Source: Trichocoleus sp. FACHB-40 (GTDB lineage: Bacteria > Cyanobacteriota > Cyanobacteriia > Cyanobacteriales > FACHB-T130). From it: a stretch of DNA of 46,667 bases. The stretch lies in contig NZ_JACJPF010000053.1 in assembly GCF_014695915.1 (NCBI RefSeq), forward strand, positions 1 to 46,667, written 5' to 3'. Below are positions 18,398-27,282 of the stretch, one piece after another; positions within the stretch are counted from its first letter, which is position 1, and each line of letters starts with the position of its first letter. A program made the translations under genes and the position numbers. The notes below the pieces were generated by a model. The model had not been told where the DNA came from. It saw only the letters and a program-made list of their open reading frames with translations, and did no database searches.

Positions 18398-19787
18398 ACC
18401 GCTCGATTCTCTCTTGTCTGAATGTAGAGACGCAATTCAGGGCGTCTCTACAGAAGAATTTGAGAGCGAGTTTTTTCAGGGACTAGCAGGACGCCGCCGC
18501 AAAGCGGCGTTTGCCTTAACGGTAATTTGGGGCAGTACTGTTGCTCTGCATTTTATCGTTTGGGGTTCATGGTTAGTTGTGGGACTGACAGCGTTGCTGT
18601 TTATTCAGGCGTTGCGCGTCGTGTTTGCTCGCCCCTTAAAGCTCCCGGAGCCTTTATCTGAAGAAACAAAGGACGAATGGCCTTATGTTTCCCTGTTAGT
18701 GGCGGCGAAAAATGAAGAAGCCGTTATTGGCAGATTGGTGAGGACACTGTGTAATCAAGATTACCCCGTAGACCGGTATGAAGTGTGGGTGATTGACGAT
18801 CACAGCACTGACCGAACGCCGCTATTGTTAGAGCAACTGGCTAAAGAATATCGTCAGATGAAAGTGCTGCGGCGACCTGCTAATGCGAGTGGCGGCAAGT
18901 CGGGGGCGCTTAATCAGGTGTTACCTTTGACACGGGGACAAATTGTCGGGGTGTTTGATGCTGATGCTCAAGTGCCAACCGATATGCTGCGGCGAGTATG
19001 TCCCAGTTTCCAGCGGGAAGCGGTGGGAGCAGTGCAGATGCGAAAAGCGATCGCAAACGCCTCTCTCAATTTCTGGACGAGGGGTCAGAAGGCAGAAATG
19101 GCCTTCGACACCTTTCTCCAGCAGCAACGGATCGCCATTGGCGGTATTGGGGAACTGCGCGGTAACGGTCAGTTTGTCCGTAGAACTGCGCTGGAAAGCT
19201 GCGGCGGGTGGAACGAGGAAACTATCACCGACGACTTAGATTTAACCTTCCGCTTACACCTTGACCAGTGGGATATTGATTTCGTCATCTTTCCAGGGGT
19301 ACAGGAGGAAGGCGTTACAAATGCGATCGCTCTTTGGCATCAGCGCAACCGTTGGGCAGAAGGCGGATACCAACGCTATCTAGACTATTGGCGGCTTTTG
19401 GTATCAAACCGCATGGGAATTTTAAAAACCCTGGATTTATTCTCATTTACAATCATTCAGTACATCCTCCCCGCCGCGGCCGTCCCAGACTGCTTAATGG
19501 CTCTTGTCCGGAATCGTCCCCCCGTCCTCGCTCCTATCAGCAGTTTCGCCATCACTCTTCCCCTACTAGGGATTTTCATCGGACTGCGCCGGATTAGTAA
19601 ACAGGAGAAATTCAGAACATCCAACTTTTTCGATACCCTAGTTGCTACCCTGCGCGGCGTTTTTTATCTGTTCCACTGGATACTGATAATGGCTAGTACC
19701 ACCGCCCGGATGTCCGTGCGACCAAAGCGCTTGAAATGGGTCAAAACTGTGCATCATGGCACTGGTGACGAAAGTTTGGAGTTTTAA
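18351..19787 (+). CDS. Membrane family-2 glycosyltransferase
   Basis: 478 residues. After an acidic N-terminus and two hydrophobic segments (~60-90) comes a GT-A catalytic domain: VSLLVAAKNEEAVIGRLV, VWVIDDHSTDRT, GGKSGALNQVLP, GVFDADAQVP (DxD), LRGNGQFVRR, ITDDLDLTFRLH (TDD acceptor motif) and QRNRWAEGGYQRY (Q-x-x-RW). The last four are characteristic of processive or polysaccharide-type synthases. Three to four C-terminal hydrophobic segments follow. Product unknown; the overlap with the radical SAM gene suggests a shared pathway. Residues ~25-34 (CRDAIQGVST) are encoded by a palindromic repeat. Confidence 0.85.
   Translation: MPENSWPENDSYNELEPLDSLLSECRDAIQGVSTEEFESEFFQGLAGRRRKAAFALTVIWGSTVALHFIVWGSWLVVGLTALLFIQALRVVFARPLKLPEPLSEETKDEWPYVSLLVAAKNEEAVIGRLVRTLCNQDYPVDRYEVWVIDDHSTDRTPLLLEQLAKEYRQMKVLRRPANASGGKSGALNQVLPLTRGQIVGVFDADAQVPTDMLRRVCPSFQREAVGAVQMRKAIANASLNFWTRGQKAEMAFDTFLQQQRIAIGGIGELRGNGQFVRRTALESCGGWNEETITDDLDLTFRLHLDQWDIDFVIFPGVQEEGVTNAIALWHQRNRWAEGGYQRYLDYWRLLVSNRMGILKTLDLFSFTIIQYILPAAAVPDCLMALVRNRPPVLAPISSFAITLPLLGIFIGLRRISKQEKFRTSNFFDTLVATLRGVFYLFHWILIMASTTARMSVRPKRLKWVKTVHHGTGDESLEF
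18423..18452. repeat. GTAGAGACG palindromic repeat within glycosyltransferase CDS
   Basis: TGTAGAGACGC (18423-18433) and GCGTCTCTACA (18442-18452), perfect 11-bp arms with an 8-nt loop. 30 nt, so reading frame is kept. Related copies: 6870-6898 and a half copy near 24829-24847. Confidence 0.9.
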
Positions 19788-19820
19788 TCTCTTTAGCTAG
19801 TGTCTAATGGCAAAAATTAG

Positions 19821-19921
19821 CTATAGCAATCCTATTTGAGTTGTGAGGCACCCCTTCAGATACCCGGCTTCTCTAAGAAGTCGGGTATCTCGCCTTAACG
19901 AATCATTTAGGGCTGCTATAG
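19821..19921 (-). repeat. MITE-like element, copy 2 (101 bp)
   Basis: CTATAGCAATCCT at one end and AGGGCTGCTATAG at the other are inverted repeats. The interior holds a hairpin AGATACCCGACTTCT / AGAAGCCGGGTATCT on the minus strand. It is the reverse complement of the element at 956-1057. It sits between the convergent glycosyltransferase and dnaX stops. Confidence 0.9.
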
Positions 19922-19935
19922 ATGACTTGCTCTCG

Positions 19936-21942
19936 TTAAAAATCTACATAGTCATCATCTTCCCACTCTTGCTCAGGCTCAGGGGCAGGAGAAATAATAT
20001 CTTGGGCTGGCGGCTGCGGAATTTCAGGTTCGATTAACTCTAAATCGCCATTTTCATTAACAATATCACCATGAAAATAGTCGGCAAGCCGTTTGGCAGC
20101 GATCGCTACAGCTTGAGTGTCAGAACGCACCGCCAGTTCATCCTCCTGCCAGCTAGAAGGTGCCTGCACTGAGGGTGGAGTACGTTCAGCTGTTGAATCT
20201 TTTTTGTTAGCCTCTATCCTCTCCTGGGGTGGAACCTGTGACGGTATCTGGTTTTGTGAAGGCTTTGCTTGATAGTTAGCAGCACTATCCTCCTTCACCT
20301 CCAAAGAAGGCGGTGTTGTCCCCTGACTGGAAGTTCGTGACTGGGTAGCTGATTGCGAATCAGTCGCAGTCCCAACTTGAAAATTAACCTTCACCTTATG
20401 CTGAAGAACCTCTTGAAAAGCAGCTTCGAGACTAGCTAATTTGGGTTTTGCATAGTTGTTGAGCAATTGCGGCGAACTGATACCGACACAGGCTATTTGA
20501 CCTTTGATATTCAATAGATATCCGTGTTGGCTGAAAAGGGCTTTACCTGGGAGTGGGAGACAATCCAGCACCTGTTGCCAAACTTGCTCAAGTTCAGATT
20601 GTTGCCCAACAACCGTACTTGGCGTCGTTGGTGTAACACTTTCGGCTTGTGCGCTAACAGCAGGCGCAGAAACAGGGGAAGCGGGTTGTGGATTTTCACT
20701 CGGTGGGGGCGGTGTCTGCTCTTTCTGGGATAAATTGGCAGACGGGCTGGGTTGGGGTGGTGTCGCTAATCCGACCGATTTCGGGCTTTCCGGTTTCGCC
20801 TGCTGATTGTTGACTCTAAACTCCGGAATTTGGGCGACCGATTTTTGACTTTGAAGAGAATCCGGCAATAATCCCAACAGCGTCACTTCTAGCCACAGAC
20901 GCGGCTGAGTGGTATTTTTAATCTGAACTTCGCTGTCTTTAAGGTGCTTTTGCCCCAGCAAAATTGTCGAAATATCTAAACCTTCAAACTCACACAACGC
21001 TTTCCAAGTTGGGGCAGTCAAAGCAACTAAATCAGGGCGGTTAGGAGCTTTTTTCGCTATTAACAAATCGCGGTAGAAACCAGCAAAATTCTGAAGGACA
21101 ATCAAAGGCTCTCTGCCCCTGTCCATGAGTTTGCGTGTCTTGTCGAGAACCGCTTCCGGATTGTTAGATGCGATCGCCTGCAACAAATCCATTAAATCTC
21201 TTTCTGGCACCGCCCCCACTAAGTCCCAAACGGCTTCCACCGTCACCTGACCGGATAATAAACTCAGTTGGTCGAGGAGGCTTTCCGCATCCCTCAAGCC
21301 TCCCTGAGCTACTTGCGCCACCAGAGTCATCGCCTCCACGGTGATATTAATATTTTCCAGCTGGGCAATCTTTAAGAGATGACCCACCATCGCCTCTAGG
21401 GGAATACGACGAAAATCAAACCGCTGACAGCGAGAGATAATCGTCGGTAACACCCTCTGGGGGTCTGTTGTCGCCAGGACAAAGACCACGTGCTTAGGTG
21501 GCTCCTCCAGCGTCTTCAGCAAGGCATTGAACGCCGCCGTGCTGAGGCTATGAACCTCATCGATTACATAAACCTTGTAGCGACACTGGACTGGGGAATA
21601 TTGGGCGCGTTCGATGATTTCCCGAATGTTGTCTACGCCTGTGTTGCTGGCGGCGTCGATTTCAATCACGTCCAGCGCGGAACCTTTGGTAACTCCAAAG
21701 CAGACATCGCAAACTCCACAAGGCTGATCTGTAGGAATATTGCTAGAAAGACAGTTGAGCGACTTTGCCAGAATCCGGGCGCTGGAAGTTTTGCCCGTCC
21801 CTCTGGAGCCAGTGAATAAATAAGCAGGGGCAATGCGTTCGCTGCGGATGGCGTTGGTGAGAGTCTGGGCGATCGCTTCTTGTCCCACCAAATCCGCGAA
21901 CGTCTGAGGGCGATACTTGTGATGCAGGGGTTCGTAGGTCAC
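19936..21942 (-). CDS. dnaX: DNA polymerase III subunit gamma/tau
   Basis: Clamp-loader ATPase. 668 residues. Starts HHKYRPQTFADLVGQ; Walker A GSRGTGKTS; zinc-finger cysteines CGVCDVC plus an upstream Cys; VYVIDEVHSLS (Walker B) and TTDPQRVLPTIISRCQRF (sensor 1/SRC). Domain III follows to about residue 360. Residues ~380-470 and ~540-640 are Pro/Ser/Gln-rich linkers, with a conserved patch between them (WQQVLDCLPLPGKALFS). It ends in acidic EWEDDDYVDF. No intein interrupts it, unlike Synechocystis dnaX. No slippery frameshift site for a short gamma form was identified. Confidence 0.95.
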   Translation of the reverse strand: MTYEPLHHKYRPQTFADLVGQEAIAQTLTNAIRSERIAPAYLFTGSRGTGKTSSARILAKSLNCLSSNIPTDQPCGVCDVCFGVTKGSALDVIEIDAASNTGVDNIREIIERAQYSPVQCRYKVYVIDEVHSLSTAAFNALLKTLEEPPKHVVFVLATTDPQRVLPTIISRCQRFDFRRIPLEAMVGHLLKIAQLENINITVEAMTLVAQVAQGGLRDAESLLDQLSLLSGQVTVEAVWDLVGAVPERDLMDLLQAIASNNPEAVLDKTRKLMDRGREPLIVLQNFAGFYRDLLIAKKAPNRPDLVALTAPTWKALCEFEGLDISTILLGQKHLKDSEVQIKNTTQPRLWLEVTLLGLLPDSLQSQKSVAQIPEFRVNNQQAKPESPKSVGLATPPQPSPSANLSQKEQTPPPPSENPQPASPVSAPAVSAQAESVTPTTPSTVVGQQSELEQVWQQVLDCLPLPGKALFSQHGYLLNIKGQIACVGISSPQLLNNYAKPKLASLEAAFQEVLQHKVKVNFQVGTATDSQSATQSRTSSQGTTPPSLEVKEDSAANYQAKPSQNQIPSQVPPQERIEANKKDSTAERTPPSVQAPSSWQEDELAVRSDTQAVAIAAKRLADYFHGDIVNENGDLELIEPEIPQPPAQDIISPAPEPEQEWEDDDYVDF

Positions 21943-22167
21943 GGCATTCAGAAAGACAAGGACTAGAGCAACAGTTGCCCATAAAAGTCTAGCGTGTTGG
22001 TCTGGTTAAACCCTGCTGTGTTAATCTACTGTTGCTTTATTTGATTTGGTTCGGTTTTCTTGAAACTTTTATTCGAGTTAACTGGACAAAAGGTATGATG
22101 GGCAAGTATATGCGGCACTATCATCAGTTCAAGCCAGTTGGGTAGAATCTGAGGAAGTGCGACGGGA

Positions 22168-23604
22168 ATGGGGCAAATGTTAAAGCAAATATGGCGATCG
22201 CTTGTAAGGTGGTTTCAGCGTTTATTTGGTTCCGACAACAGGCGGAAGCCTACACCGTCTTCGTTTCAACCGGAAACCCCTAAACCCCTGTCCGATACAG
22301 ATTATGAATTTTTGTATACCCAACTGCTCGAAGGTGTGACGCATGGTTGGCAGCAGCCACGAGTTTTGCGTTTTTTTGAAAGTTTGGGCGATCGCGGCAG
22401 CCAAGCCCAATGGGTAGGATGGTTGCGTCGCTTTGGCGATAGATTATTGGCTTCACCTGTGCCAAATAATGAGTTAGCAGCGCGGATGGTGCAGTTGGGT
22501 CAGATGGGGTGCGGCGAAATTAGCGATGTTTCCTATGAGATTGGGATGCAGCTATTGACCCGTTCTCCGGCACGAATGGGACAAAGAGAGCCTGTTTCTG
22601 AGCCTGTCTCTGAGATATTGGAGTACGAGGAGTACGAGCGCACTCAAGAAGCTCCGCCAGAAAATAACCAGCCAGAGGAAAGCCCAGAACTCAAGACAGT
22701 CACGTTGGATGAGTTGTTTGTAATGTTAGAGCAGGATGCTGGGTTACGCCAGCAAGTCGCCGAGCAACTGCAAATTGACACAACCGATCCACAAGTGATT
22801 ATTCAAGCATTGGTTAATCAATTCAATGCTGCCGATCAAGAGAATGCAGACCAACCAGCAGAGGAAGTATCCCAGCAAGTATCAGACGAAGCAGAAGCTT
22901 GGTTAAACCAAGGCGTTCAGCAAGTTCTGGCAGAAAATTTTCCAGAAGCGATCGCCAGTTTTGAGAGAGCCACCCAACTTAAACCCGACAACGAGGAAGC
23001 TTGGTACAGCAAGGGTATAGCGCTATCGCACTTAGGACGCTTTGAAGAAGCGATCGCTGCTTTAGACAAAGCTCTGCAACTCAAACACAACTATCCCGAA
23101 GCCTGGAACCTGCGGGGATTTGCCCTACAAAACTTAAACCGATATGAAGAAGCGATCGCTTCTTTAGACCAAGCGCTGCAATTCAAGCTTGACGACTGGC
23201 AATCTTGGATAGGTCGCGGCAATTGTGCCGCCAATTCAGTTAGTTATGACCCTCTGTTGGCTTCCTTAAGTCAATTAGCTCAAAACAATCCAAATTTGAA
23301 CCAGCGCGGCTTTGAAGGGCAAATAGCTTGCTATCAGGAAGGGTTGAAATATGTCACCCAAGACAGCGATCCGGTCGGCTGGGGCATATTACATCAAGCT
23401 ATCGGCAATGCTCACCATCAGAAAGGGCAGCGAGATTTTATGATCGATCCCTATTTTCACCAAGCCTTAGCCGAATACCAAGAGGCGCTAAAAACCCTTA
23501 CAGAAGAAAATTTTCCAGATGCGTACCAGGCGATCTTGCAAGACATCCAGCAAGTTCAGCTGGCTTTAGGGGAAACAAATGACGATATTTCCTCACCCGG
23601 TTAA
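22168..23604 (+). CDS. TPR-repeat protein, function unknown
   Basis: 478 residues. Residues 1-30 are basic/aromatic (QIWRSLVRWFQRLFG) and may bind membranes peripherally. A conserved region follows (~45-125, TDYEFLYTQLLEGVTHGW), then an acidic linker. TPRs start near residue 245: EAWLNQGVQQVLAENFPEAI, EEAWYSKGIALSHLGR and PEAWNLRGFALQNLNR, each with the W/Y-A-F/Y-P pattern, three or four units. HIP1 sites fall in two repeats. The C-terminal ~120 residues form a further helical domain. Likely a scaffold protein; partner unknown. Confidence 0.75.
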   Translation: MGQMLKQIWRSLVRWFQRLFGSDNRRKPTPSSFQPETPKPLSDTDYEFLYTQLLEGVTHGWQQPRVLRFFESLGDRGSQAQWVGWLRRFGDRLLASPVPNNELAARMVQLGQMGCGEISDVSYEIGMQLLTRSPARMGQREPVSEPVSEILEYEEYERTQEAPPENNQPEESPELKTVTLDELFVMLEQDAGLRQQVAEQLQIDTTDPQVIIQALVNQFNAADQENADQPAEEVSQQVSDEAEAWLNQGVQQVLAENFPEAIASFERATQLKPDNEEAWYSKGIALSHLGRFEEAIAALDKALQLKHNYPEAWNLRGFALQNLNRYEEAIASLDQALQFKLDDWQSWIGRGNCAANSVSYDPLLASLSQLAQNNPNLNQRGFEGQIACYQEGLKYVTQDSDPVGWGILHQAIGNAHHQKGQRDFMIDPYFHQALAEYQEALKTLTEENFPDAYQAILQDIQQVQLALGETNDDISSPG

Positions 23605-23774
23605 ATTGAAATGCGACTGCGATCGCCCATAGTTCAATTTTTTTAATAGAATTGGCTGACGTCAGTAAAATAGAACCAACCTAAAAGTCCAACACTCACT
23701 CCAACGACTGGGCAGATTTTCCCATCATTGGCAGCATCTAACTTTTTGTTAACAATCAACAACTAACAACTACC

Positions 23775-24668
23775 TTGATGCCCTTCTCACGTAAAATCAA
23801 AACTCTTTACACCGATGGAGCTTGCCGTGGCAACCCTGGACCTGGCGGCTGGGGCGTTGTGGTTTATTTTAATGATGGATCGGTCTATGAAATGGGCGAC
23901 GCAGATCCTGCAACCACAAATAACCGCATGGAAATGCAAGCAGCGATTGGTGCCTTAAAACTTGTTACTGCCACCGGACAACAAGAACCAGTCACACTCT
24001 ACACTGATAGCGAATACCTGAGAAATGGTATTACCAAATGGGTTAAAGGCTGGAAAAAGAAGGGTTGGAAAACCTCTGAAGGTAAACCCGTTCTCAACAA
24101 GGACCTCTGGGAAATTCTCGATGAACTCAATTCCCAGCATATCGAGTGGCGGTATGTGCGGGGTCACGCAGGAAATGAAGGAAATGAGCGCTGCGATGAG
24201 ATCGCCCGCGCTTTTGCCCTTGGTCGCCCCCCCGACCTGCAACAAACACAACCAGATGCCTTAATTAGTTCACAGGCTACCGATTCCATCGATCGAGAAA
24301 CGATACAATCGAGTGACGTATCTTCTGACCCTCCTAACCTCGGCCTTGTCATGGTAGACTCTACTACTCCTCCGTCTCTTGATTCTCTGGACAATCTGCC
24401 CCGTGAAGTGAGAGTCGCCCAACTTCGCAACTTGATAGAAACTCTCCATGTAGCTGACGAAATAGCTGCTAAAGGCTATCTGATTACTAGCTCTGAATTA
24501 GCCGATCTAATGGATGTCAATGCCAGTGCTGTCACCAGTCGCGGCGACAACTGGGGTTGGCGCAATTGGGTGGTATCACGGGTGCGCCGCGAGGGAAATC
24601 AAATTCTCTGGCAGCTGGAACGAGTGGATGAGGTAAACAGTAATTTTGAAACAAGTGCTAATAGCTAA
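23775..24668 (+). CDS. rnhA: Ribonuclease HI with extra C-terminal domain
   Basis: Degrades RNA in RNA-DNA hybrids. Residues 1-155 are a complete RNase HI: YTDGACRGNPGPGGWG, NNRMEMQAAIGAL, LYTDSEYLRNGI and EWRYVRGHAGNEGNERCDEIA, giving the DEDD catalytic set and the conserved His. A ~65-residue Ser/Asp-rich linker follows, then a second domain (res. ~215-285) with LRNLIETLHVADEIAAKGYL, SELADLMDVNASAVTSRGD and WVVSRVRREGNQILWQLER, resembling a winged-helix-like fold. The length of 297 is about twice that of E. coli RNase HI. The last codons and stop overlap a palindromic repeat. Confidence 0.9.
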   Translation: MMPFSRKIKTLYTDGACRGNPGPGGWGVVVYFNDGSVYEMGDADPATTNNRMEMQAAIGALKLVTATGQQEPVTLYTDSEYLRNGITKWVKGWKKKGWKTSEGKPVLNKDLWEILDELNSQHIEWRYVRGHAGNEGNERCDEIARAFALGRPPDLQQTQPDALISSQATDSIDRETIQSSDVSSDPPNLGLVMVDSTTPPSLDSLDNLPREVRVAQLRNLIETLHVADEIAAKGYLITSSELADLMDVNASAVTSRGDNWGWRNWVVSRVRREGNQILWQLERVDEVNSNFETSANS

Positions 24669-24699
24669 TGGCTAATTGTCAACAGCCATTAGCTATTAG
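24658..24699. terminator. 42-bp perfect palindromic repeat between convergent rnhA and cruG
   Basis: CTAATAGCTAATGGCT (24658-24673) and AGCCATTAGCTATTAG (24684-24699), 16-bp arms, 10-nt loop. It covers the rnhA stop and ends two bases before the cruG stop. Member of the ATTAGCCAT repeat family; probably a bidirectional terminator. Confidence 0.8.
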
Positions 24700-24700
24700 T

Positions 24701-26035
24701 TTATCCATAATTCCGCCCCCGCCACTGCTTTGGAGTGCGGAAGGCAGACAAGAAAATTCGCAATACTGCCAAGGGATCTGCCAGAGGAGAAAGATAAAAG
24801 TAAACAGGTAAATGCAGAAACGGAAAATTTCGCGTCTCTACACGATCGTTTAAGGGGGCGACATGGGGCGATCGCATGAAGCTTTCATATGAGGGCGCGA
24901 TCGCTAACAGCAAGGCAAACCTAATCACAAGCAGAAATAAGTTCAACCCAGCTACCGCTAGGACAGGTATTGAAGAATTCCCCATTACTAGCCAACTTAG
25001 CAAAATAAAGGATGCTAATAGGGGTAGACCTTGAGTGCAAGTAAGCAACCACAAATCGCCCCATATCTGACCACTTGATGACGCATCTTTGAGATCAAGC
25101 GATCGCCCCCACTCATTCCAGGTTTCAGCTGCTCCCTCATACATCCGCACCTTCAAGACCTTAGCCCCATCGAGAAAGCCCACCTTAAAGCCACCGGAAG
25201 CGATGTTACGAGCAAGAGTCACATCGTCACAAAAAGAACTCTTAGCACTGGTATACCCCCCCACAGCCTCTAAAACCGAGCGACGACACAGGAAACACTG
25301 ACCATTCGCCATCACTCGCGACGGATCTTGAGTATTTGTCCCCGCCGGATCGAATCGGTAGAGTAGAGTCATTAACAGCGCTGGTTGCAGCCACCACTCC
25401 CCAGGATATTTGAGGATAAACTGCGGCGATAGAGAAACCAAATCGTAACCTTCCGCCTCTGCTGCCTTTACCAAACCAGCAACTAAGCCCGGACTAGGTT
25501 GAGTATCGGCATCAATACCCAAAAACCATTCTGGGAATTGGGAATTGGGAATTGGGAATTGGGAATTGGGAATTGGGAATTGTCCCCAGTCCCTTGTCCC
25601 CAGTCCCTTGTCCCCAGCCCCCAACCCTGCCATATGCAAAAAGCCATTATGCAAAGCCCAAGGACGACCCACCCAGCCAGAAGGGAGAGGGTCATCATTA
25701 ATTAGTCGAAATCGGGGGTCTTTCTGCTGTGCTGCTTTTACTAAATCTGGCGTTCCATCTTGGGAACGACTATCAACGACGATAATCTCTCGAACTTCGT
25801 AGCTTTGGCGCGTTAACCCTGCTAAACAAGGGCTAATTCGCTCTGCCTCGTTTAAAGTAGGAACCACCACACTGACTGCACCGAAAAGTTCCGGCGTGGC
25901 AGTGTGGGGTTCAACAGGCGATCGCCTAGAAGGCCCTTTCAACAGCCGCGAAAGCAGAATAAATGCTGCTGGTGCTTGAATCAACAGCAGCAAGAGCGAT
26001 ATTGCGCTCTGTAGTATTAACCAATCGACGCTCAC
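24701..26035 (-). CDS. cruG: Myxoxanthophyll 2'-O-glycosyltransferase CruG-like
   Basis: Adds the sugar to the 2'-hydroxyl of the myxol/gamma-carotene end in myxoxanthophyll synthesis. 444 residues: an N-terminal membrane segment, a GT2 domain ([46 protein letters not shown] with DxD, and [16 protein letters not shown]), a DDVTLA acceptor-site motif, and two to three C-terminal hydrophobic segments. It follows cruF with a 4-bp overlap, the gene order known for cyanobacterial cruF-cruG. Residues ~137-168 are encoded by a heptamer repeat tract inserted just before the DxD, and residues around RVETRNF come from a half copy of the GTAGAGACG repeat. The specific activity is an inference. Confidence 0.85.
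25532..25627. repeat. Heptamer tract inside cruG
   Basis: Seven perfect copies of TGGGAAT (25532-25580) followed by three 14-mers TGTCCCCAGTCCCT / TGTCCCCAGCCCCC (25581-25622). On the coding strand three 7-nt units encode one FPIPNSQ heptapeptide, seen about twice. Same family as the tracts at 7208-7343 and 10051-10139. Confidence 0.93.
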
Positions 26036-26952
26036 TTCACCGCCACTTTGACTTGAGTAACTGGAATTTCTGGCTTCATACTGGCAGGAGTTTCAGTTGT
26101 GGATTCTTTTACATCTGCTGGTTTTGCCATCTGCCATAGTGTCAAAGCCGGAATGACACCGACAATAACGCCCAACGAGACTGGTATCCAATACCCAGCT
26201 GCCAAGCTCAATCCAGCTGCATAACCAAAGTTGCTTAGATAAACGGTTAGTGGGAAACCCAGCTGATTGCGCTCCAATAGAATCGGTGTCTTTCTCCACA
26301 ACATTGCTCCCACACCGATAAATAGCGAGCTAGTGCCAAACCAACCCGCATAGTTTCGGTAGGGTGTGCCAAAGAAGGCTCCTGGGTGTTCCCAATACCA
26401 AAAAGGCACCATCGTCTGACTCATAGCTGGCTCTAGGGCAAAATCCCAAGAAGTGAACATCATAGCCGCAAGAGCGATCGCGCCCACATAGCGAACCAAA
26501 CTTGGATTTTGCCGAGTTTTTAGACCCGCACAAGCAATTAAATAGGAAACTAATCCCATATAAAACCAGGACAAGGGAATAGTGAAAGGCACCAGTCCGC
26601 CAATCTTATACCCCAAGCCATTCAGGTAGCTGTAGTCCCCAAAGGGAAAGCCTGTACTGGTTCCCAGCAGTTCGCTACCCAAAGACAGACACACCGCTGG
26701 CAACATGAAAGTCAGCCAGTGCCATAGCCCCAGCTTTCTGTACGCATAAATGGCAACGGCGATGGTTCCCAAGACGATATTAACCACGCCACCACCAGCC
26801 ATACTCCACTGGAATGCAGTCTGCCCCGTTTCTCCTAAATTCATAATTAGTTCAGGATGGGGTACGACCAGCACCAGTCCCGCCAGTCCAAAAACCATCG
26901 TTACAATATGACCAATCAGGCAGAAACGCTCGACAGTGACAAGTTGCTTCAT
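26032..26952 (-). CDS. cruF: Gamma-carotene 1'-hydroxylase CruF-like
   Basis: Integral membrane carotenoid hydratase/hydroxylase of myxoxanthophyll synthesis. 306 residues with about seven hydrophobic segments and the family's landmark pieces: LGSELLGTSTGFPFGDYSYLNGLG, PFTIPLSWFYMGLVSYL, TSWDFALEPAM and YWEHPGAFFGTPYRNYAGWF, rich in the polar and acidic residues thought to line the active site in the CruF/bisanhydrobacterioruberin hydratase family. It overlaps cruG (ATGA). Upstream is 330 bp with no other gene. Confidence 0.88.
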   Translation of the reverse strand: MKQLVTVERFCLIGHIVTMVFGLAGLVLVVPHPELIMNLGETGQTAFQWSMAGGGVVNIVLGTIAVAIYAYRKLGLWHWLTFMLPAVCLSLGSELLGTSTGFPFGDYSYLNGLGYKIGGLVPFTIPLSWFYMGLVSYLIACAGLKTRQNPSLVRYVGAIALAAMMFTSWDFALEPAMSQTMVPFWYWEHPGAFFGTPYRNYAGWFGTSSLFIGVGAMLWRKTPILLERNQLGFPLTVYLSNFGYAAGLSLAAGYWIPVSLGVIVGVIPALTLWQMAKPADVKESTTETPASMKPEIPVTQVKVAVK

Positions 26953-27282
26953 TGCAAAATTCTAAGTTGATATTTTCTTAATAGTAGTTTACAAATGTTT
27001 GTCAACTAAACCTAATAAAAGCCCCTGCCGCTTTTGTCAATAGTCAGAGAACAGTTGGAAAGTTCCAACCTTCAAACCTTTCAACCTCTAGCGACAACCC
27101 ATAACAGTTGCAATCAGTTCGTCATCTTCGGCGGACAGGAGGAGAAAGCAGTTAAGATATTGGCAGCAACACCCAGTAAGAGCCAGCGGCTTTTTCACAA
27201 AAAAAACTGTTGGTTGTCTCTGTTCTAGGCTGGCTCTACCGTGCAGCTTAGCCTACACCATCTGCTTCATGGTTCTTCCAAC
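26953..27282. other. Intergenic region between divergent cruF and GNAT gene
   Basis: 330 bp. Contains GAGCCAGCGG... and ...GGCTGGCTC segments (27179-27237) that could pair loosely. Neither a tRNA nor a gene was recognised. Confidence 0.5.

Noticed and set aside
19936-21942. Intein in dnaX
   Set aside because: Walker and SRC regions read through without interruption; no intein splice motifs seen.
27034-27228. 64-residue open frame upstream of the GNAT gene
   Set aside because: No ribosome binding site, no family resemblance, composition like noncoding DNA.
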